A stretch of DNA of 64,000 bases from Tribonema minus (taxonomy: Eukaryota > Sar > Xanthophyceae > Tribonematales > Tribonemataceae). Below are positions 57,719 to 64,000 of the stretch, piece by piece. The DNA lies in NCBI GenBank assembly GCA_017506865.1, contig JAFCMP010000060.1, positions 186,001-250,000 on the forward strand, given 5' to 3'. Numbering within the stretch: position 1 is the first letter of the stretch; each line of letters opens with the position of its first letter. Made by a program: the position numbers and the translations under genes. The notes under the pieces were generated by a model that did not search any database, had not been told where the DNA came from, and was given only the letters and a program-made list of their open reading frames with translations.

Positions 57719-60700
57719 ATGAGCATTACCGCGACGGAGCGAGAGCGCCCTGGCGTTCTTCGTGGTCGTATCGAGAGCCGTTTCGTGCACATGCTGAAAA
57801 TCCTTGCGGGTGCCACATACTACTTCAATGGCGACGACATCACGCGCGCGCTTGCCGCATTCTTAGTTGTTTCCAATGCCTCTGCCAAATTTAGCACTGC
57901 CGTCGTCGCTGCGGTATTGCCGCTCGAGAACGGGATGCACGGGAACTCGCTGCGTCGCGCTCATCGTCGCCGCGCTGTCGCAGCGGATGGCCTCGTTTGC
58001 TGAGCACTGCGCGCTCAGCGAGCTACTGTCTGTGTAGCAATGTCTGATCGCTGCTGCTGACTCGTCAGCGGCAGCGACGCAGCGGCCGTCGGCATGCAGG
58101 AGCGCCACCTGAGACGTCACGGTGTTACTAGGGTTAAGGCCGGCGTTACGGTTGGGTTTTGATCAGAATCAGAATCAGAGTCGCTCTCATGTCCGGCGGC
58201 ACGTCGCAGAGGACGTCGGCGCTGTCGCGGTCGCCCCGCTCCCTCAGCTTGCCGTTGTCGTCCAAACCGCAGCGGGCTGCTCCACCAGCACATCAGTCAT
58301 GGCACGAGCAGTTCACACCATGCGGCACGCACACGCCACTGCAATGCCGCTGAATGACTCGTCATCCTTGATTTCCGTTCCAGCGCGGCGGCGAACTGCC
58401 GCTTGAAGGGCTCCGGCACGCTCCCTCAGCTTGCCGTTGTTGCCCAAATTGCAGCAGGCTGCTCGACCAGCCTTTCGGTCCTGGCATGAACGGTTCTCGA
58501 AGTGCAGCACGCGAGCGCCGCTGCACTGCCGCTACTAGCTCATCAGCTGCAATTCCCATCCCGCTTTGGCGGCTGATGGCCTTGTGAGGAGCGCTGCATG
58601 TCACCGGGTCCCCAGCGCCCCGTCTCGCCTGTCGCAATGCTCTGACTGTCCGCGCATGATGGGTGTTGTCAGTGCCTTGAGAGCACACCTCACCGCTCAG
58701 CGCTGCGCGTTTCATATCCGCGCCGCCCGCGGCCGTGAACCGCCTTCCGCACGTCATAGGCCACAATGTGCAGCACCCGCAGCGCGGCCCCCCCTGCGCC
58801 TCGCCACCCCGACCCCCGAACGATGTCACGTGAAGGCCTGTGATGCGATGCACGACACCACCGCACGCTACCATACTGCCGCAAAGAGGGCGCGTCGGCG
58901 CGATGCTGAGCTCCCACAGTGCCCCCCCCCCCCCCCCCCTCTCAACCCCGCCTTGAGCGACCACGCTGGCCTCGTCAGCACGACACCGCTGAGCACTGCA
59001 CTTGCCCGTCGCCCCCCCCCCCCCTCCCCACCCTCCCCCATGTGCATCAAACGCCGCTGTCAGGGCATTGGCGCAATGCCGAGCTCCCTGACTGCTCACT
59101 TCTTGTCACCTTCACCGAACCGCCCACACAGCGATCTATGCACCTGCTAGCCCACAAAGCCTTGCACAACACCACTAACGACTACCCTCAACCCCCCCTC
59201 ATCCCCCCCCCCCCCCCCCCCCCCCCGCGTGTGCACCGAACCGCCTCTGGAAGGGCATCGGCGCAATGCCGAGCTCCCTGACCCCCACTCCTTATCACCT
59301 TCACCGATCCACCCACACCCCAACCCTTGTAGCATGCTCGCCCATAACCCACAACAGCATTGCACAACGCCACTGAGCACCACCATCAACCCACCCCCCA
59401 CACGCAGCGAACCGCCTCTGGAAGGGCATTGGCGCGATGCCAAGTTCCCTGAGCGCATTTCCCCTCCCTTTTGACCTACACATCGACATCATGGCCTAGA
59501 AAGTCAGAAAACCTCCGAGCACCCCCCCCCCCCCCCCCCTTCCCCGCCCCCTGCAGCGAACCGCCCCTGGAAGGGCATCGGCGCGATGCCGAGCTCCCTA
59601 TTCCCCCCCTCCCCCCCCCCCTTGACCTGCATATTGACAGTATGGCCTATAAAGCGCGCCGCCGCCGAGTATTACCCTCAAGCCCCCTCCCCCCCCTTCC
59701 CCCCCGCCCTCCACAGCGAACCGCCTCTGGAAGGGCATCGGCGCGATGCCGAGCTCCCTGAGCGCGCGCCCCTTCACCTTCTCCGGCACCGTCTTCGAGC
59801 TCCTCCTCTTCGACGCCAAGGTCTGGGTGCTGCTCGGCTGGATGGCCATGTGGTTCTCGCTGCGCATGGCGGGCGTCGTGCAGGCGCGCGTCATCCCCGA
59901 CGTCGCCGCCAAGTACCTCGCGTACATGCAGGCGATCCTGTCGTTCCTCCTCGCCTTCTTCTTCAACAGGTGCGCGCGCTCGCGCGTGCGTTGAAGTTTG
60001 GCGAGAGCCGCTCCCCTGCACATACTCTGCGCGTTCCTGTCGCGACGTGCTGATGGCGGATGACACCGCCGTCCGCAGCGTGTCACTCGCATTCCTCCTC
60101 GCATCTTCAACAGCTGCGCGCGTGTTGAGGTGCGGTCGCGCCGCGCGGAGCGTCCCTCGGTGTCGTTCCCTGCACTTTTTTCTTCAACTGGTGCGCGCGC
60201 GTTGAGGTATGGGGTGACGCCGCGCTCTGACGCGCGTACGCAGCGTGTCACTGTCGCCACGTGTTGATGGCGGATGACAACGCTGTGGCGTGCGTTCGCA
60301 GAGTGTCACAATCATTCCTCCTTGCCTTCTTCTTCGACAGGTGCGCGCGCACGCATGTGTTCGAGGTGCGGTCGCGTCGCGCGGGGCGTCACTTGCTGTC
60401 CTCCCCTCTCGTTCTCTTCTCCTGCGCGTTGCAGCTGCGTGTTGAAGATGGATTGTGACCGCATTCGCAGCGTGTCACTGCCGTTCCCCCTCGTCTTCTC
60501 CTTGAGCAAGTGCCCCTGGTGCTGACCTGACCCCTGCAGCAGATACCTTACCTGTGCTGGCGCTGATGAAGCAGATGGCCGCAGTGCGGTGACTCCGACA
60601 GGGGGAAGGGGGGCTTTTTTTGGCTTCGATGGGGGCACATTCAACGACCCTCTCGATGCGCGTGGGTTGGGTCAGCGTTAGGGTTAGGGTTAGGGTTAGA

Positions 60701-62215
60701 GTTGAAGGTGAAGGCTCATTTTTGCCGCGTGCACGTCCCTGCAAGCGATGCGGACATTTCTGCAGCTTGTGTGCCATCAATCGGCACATGATGTCCTCCA
60801 TTCAGGAGATTGCCGCTTGCGGCGCTCCGCATCTGCAGCCACTGGCATGAAGTGTGAGGGGGGGTACTGCAGTATGCCCATGCAGTCAGCCTCTTGCAGC
60901 ACCAGCGCCTTTACTTGTTGCATTTCACAGCGCTTACGAGGTTTTGTGCTCTTTGCCATCGTGAGGCGGTGGGCATGCGCCCAGCACAACGGGTCAGGGT
61001 CAGGGTATGGGTCAGGGCTAGGACTGCTGCGCATCAGGGCCTGTGAGCCCCTTCCTCTTGGTGCCGCACATTTTCCAGCCACGGAAGTGTCAGCCACCGG
61101 CCAGCTGCGGGCAATTCAGCAGCATCCGGCTATTTTTGCGTCGTCTCACTTCCCTGGACGCTGCTGCCGCGCGCACATACATACCTACATACATGCCGTC
61201 TGCGCTCATTGGGCTACTGCGGTCCCGGCGCTGACTGCCGCTGCCCCCCCCCCCCCCCCCCTCCCCTCGCAGCGCGTACAACGAGTTCAAGGAGCAGGGC
61301 CGCGCCGCAATCGCCGCGTCAGACCCGGCGACCACGGTGAGCGTGGACTGAGCGCTGATGCAGTTCACGATTGATCCAGCGGTGTACTCGCGCCGCCGCC
61401 AATGTCACAGTTCATGAAGCTTGTGTAGGGGCAAGTTGATGAACTTCACGTCAGGTCCACTGCGCTGCGGGGGACCGAGTCGTTTCGCGCGCGCAGGCGC
61501 AGCCTGATTACACACGGGCGCGCATTTTGCTGTGGTGTCGGGTAAAGGTTAGGGTAAGGGCATCCTGGTGACGGCGGCGAGCACGCTGAGCGCTGACGCG
61601 TCGGGCCGCGAAAAAACAAAGAAAAAAGAAAAAATGAATATAACTTCAGAAAACAATAGTCTAAAAGACTTGTACCTAACTGTAAACTTTTCGTACAGAG
61701 TTATTCCTTAGATTTGATTTTAATGCCTACAGGTTCTCGTTCTCTGAAGTTTTTGGAACTTGAAATATCATTTTTATCTTGATGCACGCCCTGCCTTGTA
61801 GCGATTCAATGGTGGTGCGCAGCGCGCACTCCCAGACATGAGAGAGCGGGCCTGTTGGGAGTAGTGGCAGTGCGCTGCGGCAGCAGCGAGTGGGCAGCGC
61901 TCGGCATCAGAGATGGGCGAATGCCACGACTGGCCGCCCACCACGCAGCTCGTTTTGCAGGTTCCCGCTCGGACAGTGCCAACCTGCACCTGCGGCGCGC
62001 GCCGTACGTCCAGGAGTCCACTTATGTAACCTCACATGCGACGCTCCATAAACAAGTGACTCTCCACCGCCCGCCCCCCAGGCGGTCGTCACGGCCAAGC
62101 TGTACCTGCAGCACGCGCCGGACGTCCAGGAGCGCATCGTGTGGCCATTCATCTAACCTCACGTGTGACGCTCATTGCGGCCATCTATCGCAACCTCACG
62201 TATGCCGCTCCCCCC

Positions 62216-62246
<31 letters not shown>

Positions 62247-63536
62247 CGCCCCCAGGCCGTCGTCACGGCCAAGCTGTACCTGCGGCACGCGCCCGACGTC
62301 CAGGAGCGCATCGTGCGGCTCATGAACGCCGCGCACTACCTGAGCTGGATGGACCTCGCCGACTTCTACAGCTGGAGCGAGCTGAGCGAGCGCGGCCTCC
62401 TCACGCAGGCCGAGATCGACGTCCTGCGCAGGCTGCCGCACAACAAGAAGTGCGTCATGGTGGTCATCTGGGCGTGCGACACGGTCGTCGCGTACAAGCG
62501 CGTGGAGGTGAGCGCTAGGCGCAGTTCTCAAAGTTTGTGGTTTTCGTTGGCCCCCCCCCCACGTCCCATTTCCACGCACGGCGCCCATGATTCTATTGAA
62601 TTCGTAGTTCTTGGTGGTTTCGTTGGCGGGGAGCGGGGGGGGGGTACCCCTCCCCCCCGCCCATATCCACCGCCCGTGGCGCCCATGATTTCTTTGAATT
62701 CGTTTGGGTGGTGTGGAGGGGTGGGGGCTTCCCTCTGCTCGTTTGCCGCTTTGCACGCGCTCACCGTGTTGGACCGCCTGTACACACACCACAAATGCGC
62801 CATACTTTGAAGCTGCAAGGCCAGCGCACGACGCGCTGCGCCAGATCTGCAGATAGCGCAGACGGTCAGGTGTGAGCAAACACACGCGCGCCACCCGCCG
62901 CCGCTAGTGACGCAAGTGTTGCAGTGAGGCGCACGCCGGCTACGGTCCGTGTGTGCCAGGATACCAGCGCACTCTTTGCCGTCGATATGAAAACGTCATT
63001 CTCACGCACGCTGCGTGGACATCTGTCTTGCTGGCGCAGATCGATCAGCTATGCATCAGTCGCTTCCGTGAGGCACATCGCGTGGTGGAGCCCACAAGCT
63101 GACATGTGTGTACTCATGGACTCTTCTTCATGAAGGCCCCAAAGGGGGCCGGCGCTTCCGTGTCTTCCTAGGGTTAGAATTATATGCAGCCCTCACATCA
63201 ACCCAATCATCAACAACAAGTGCAGTATTGAATTGCCGCGCGCTTGCATGGACATCCGTCTTGGTGGCGCAGATCAGTCAGCGACAGATCAGTCACTCGC
63301 TGTATGATCGGTGTGCAGAGAGCGACGCAGTTGTACAAACGACTTGCACAAGCTGATGTGTACATGGGCTTATCCCTCACAGCTGATGTTCCGATGTTCA
63401 ACGACAACTGTCGAATCGCCACGCCTGCTGCCACAGGATGCGCGCCTCCAGGCGTACAGCGCGCTGCCGAAAGAGCAGCAGACGCCGGAAACGAAACCGC
63501 CGAGCCTCAACGGCGAGGCCCTCAAGGGCTTGCAAT
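57719..63536 (+). CDS. Polytopic membrane protein, bestrophin-like, 3' end outside window
   Basis: Exons: 57719-57809 (tentative first exon), 59717-59969, 61273-61336, 62256-62507, 63437-63536, then an intron runs to the window edge or beyond. All phases agree and 253 codons are visible. Two or three hydrophobic spans are seen (VFELLLFDAKVWVLLGWMAM, AILSFLLAFFFN). A soluble part follows with AYNEFKEQGRAAIAA, DVQERIVRLMNAAHYLSWMD, SERGLLTQAEIDVLRRLP and CVMVVIWACDTVVAYKR. The order (membrane span, short loop with an N.AYNEF-type stretch, helical domain with an RGLL..AE..xLR motif) resembles algal bestrophin-family anion channels. I assign this by general pattern only. Exon 1 uses a weak GTGCCA donor; its reading frame also stays open past it, so the start is uncertain. 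Confidence 0.6.
58896..59605 (+). repeat. Five copies of the 5' edge of exon 2 of the bestrophin-like gene
   Basis: GCGAACCGCCTCTGGAAGGG followed by CATCGGCGCGATGCCGAGCT and CCCTGA recurs at about 59555-59600, 59405-59453, 59230-59282, 59052-59093 (partial) and 58896-58920 (short). The native edge is at 59714-59762. Period is about 150-180 bp. Copies are separated by C runs and become shorter and more diverged with distance from the exon. Confidence 0.92.
60083..60512 (+). repeat. Four copies of the 3' edge of exon 2 of the bestrophin-like gene
   Basis: TCCTCCTCGCCTTCTTCTTC followed by AACAGGTGCGCGCG is echoed at about 60083-60118, 60160-60205, 60300-60347 and 60468-60512, each preceded by GTGTCACT-like sequence. 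The native edge is at 59941-59990. The 60300 copy keeps a complete CAG|GTGCGC donor. Confidence 0.88.
60677..60700. repeat. Short interstitial TTAGGG repeat
   Basis: Four adjacent TTAGGG-type units in the long intron 2 of the bestrophin-like gene; a GGGTCA variant array lies at 60991-61021. Confidence 0.8.
61962..62146 (+). repeat. Two copies of the 5' edge of exon 4 of the bestrophin-like gene
   Basis: CAGGCGGTCGTCACGGCCAA followed by GCTGTACCTGC and CGGACGTCCAGGAGCGCATC at 62087-62146 is nearly identical to the native exon start (62253-62312). An older copy at 61962-62014 keeps ACCTGCGGCGCGCGCCGTAC and GTCCAGGAG. Both are followed by CATNTAACCTCAC-type sequence. Confidence 0.9.
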
Positions 63537-64000
63537 GTGAGTCTCGCAGCGGCGCGCACATCACCTACATACCATGTACTTGGAGTTTACTCAGTACTTT
63601 CTGCAGAAGCATACATTTGTTCGCGCAGTGCTGCAGGGCTTTGCTGCCGCTGGTCTGCAGGCCTGCTCGCACAGAACATCCGCAGGCGCCTGCACGGCGT
63701 TGCCCGCGTTGCGGGGGTCGCACGCGGTGCGGCGTGCTTCGCGCAGCGCGCCGGCGTGAGCGAAGGCGCGAAGGTGCAAGCACTCTGAACGCAACCGCAA
63801 ACGCACGGCGCGATGCCATGTGCGGCGCCCCCCGCATAGTACAGTCCCAGGCCCCTCAAGCCTGTGCACCTGTCGCGGTTCCGCCAGCCGCATCGCAAAA
63901 GCGGAGCTGCGCATGCTGCAGTTACGGCTGCGGATATTGTGTTGCGGCACGCGTGCAGATGCTGCAATGTTGGCGCGTCGGCGCAAGGAGCGTCTTGGTG
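63537..64000. other. Terminal stretch of the window, probably intron
   Basis: Follows the GTGAGT donor at 63537. CAG sites at 63634 and 63660 could start a further exon, but none gave a sequence I could match to the family, so no exon is called. Confidence 0.45.

Noticed and set aside
57810..58003. Continuation of the bestrophin-like first exon (YYFNGDDITRALAAFLVV)
   Set aside because: Open frame, but no good donor follows and it does not lead into exon 2. The splice at 57809 is in phase, though the donor is weak, so this remains undecided.

Overview
This is nuclear DNA from a GC-rich, intron-rich unicellular eukaryote, most likely a flagellated alga. Every confident gene is split by GT-AG introns, with one GC-AG exception. 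The gene set includes a motile-cilium protein (DRC5/TCTE1) and a fission-type membrane protein (MTFP1) whose N-terminus looks like a red-lineage bipartite plastid leader (signal peptide, then AAGF). TTAGGG telomere-type repeats occur internally. A haptophyte or stramenopile would fit, but the species cannot be fixed from sequence alone.

Layout: (1) 1-2937 (+), 3' part of an hnRNP F/H-type RNA-binding protein; (2) 3688-10478 (+), MTFP1-like, 7 exons; (3) 13118-23622 (-), CDK11/PITSLRE-type kinase, 5 exons; (4) 23886-27888 (+), DRC5/TCTE1-like leucine-rich-repeat protein, 5 exons; (5) 29528-38870 (-), WD40 protein, 6 exons; (6) 40568-42340 (-), intronless, frameshifted LRR gene; (7) 43137-47977 (-), coiled coil fused to a Nudix hydrolase, 8 exons; (8) 48253-55345 (+), bifunctional mRNA capping enzyme (tunnel triphosphatase plus guanylyltransferase), 9 exons; (9) 57719 to beyond 63536 (+), polytopic bestrophin-like membrane protein, truncated by the window edge. 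Exons were joined by hand from splice consensus, reading phase and family similarity. In genes 2, 3, 4, 5, 7 and 8 every junction keeps phase and the summed CDS is a multiple of three.

Two gene pairs are divergent with almost equal gaps (263 bp for kinase/DRC5, 275 bp for Nudix/capping enzyme), suggesting bidirectional promoters. A TTGAAGT element recurs in these gaps, upstream of other starts and just inside many introns. The genes are housekeeping in character (mRNA capping, splicing-associated kinase, RNA binding, organelle fission, cilium) and do not form one pathway.

The most unusual feature is structural. Introns next to many exons carry tandem, partly decayed copies of the neighbouring exon edge together with its splice site ('exon-edge echoes'). 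They occur in at least six genes, on either side of an exon, with up to seven copies per edge. In one intron they alternate with CCCTAA telomere-type repeats. Introns also carry very long pure C runs (to 31 nt) before acceptors. The echo arrays look like a mechanism of intron growth and are the best candidate for something undescribed.
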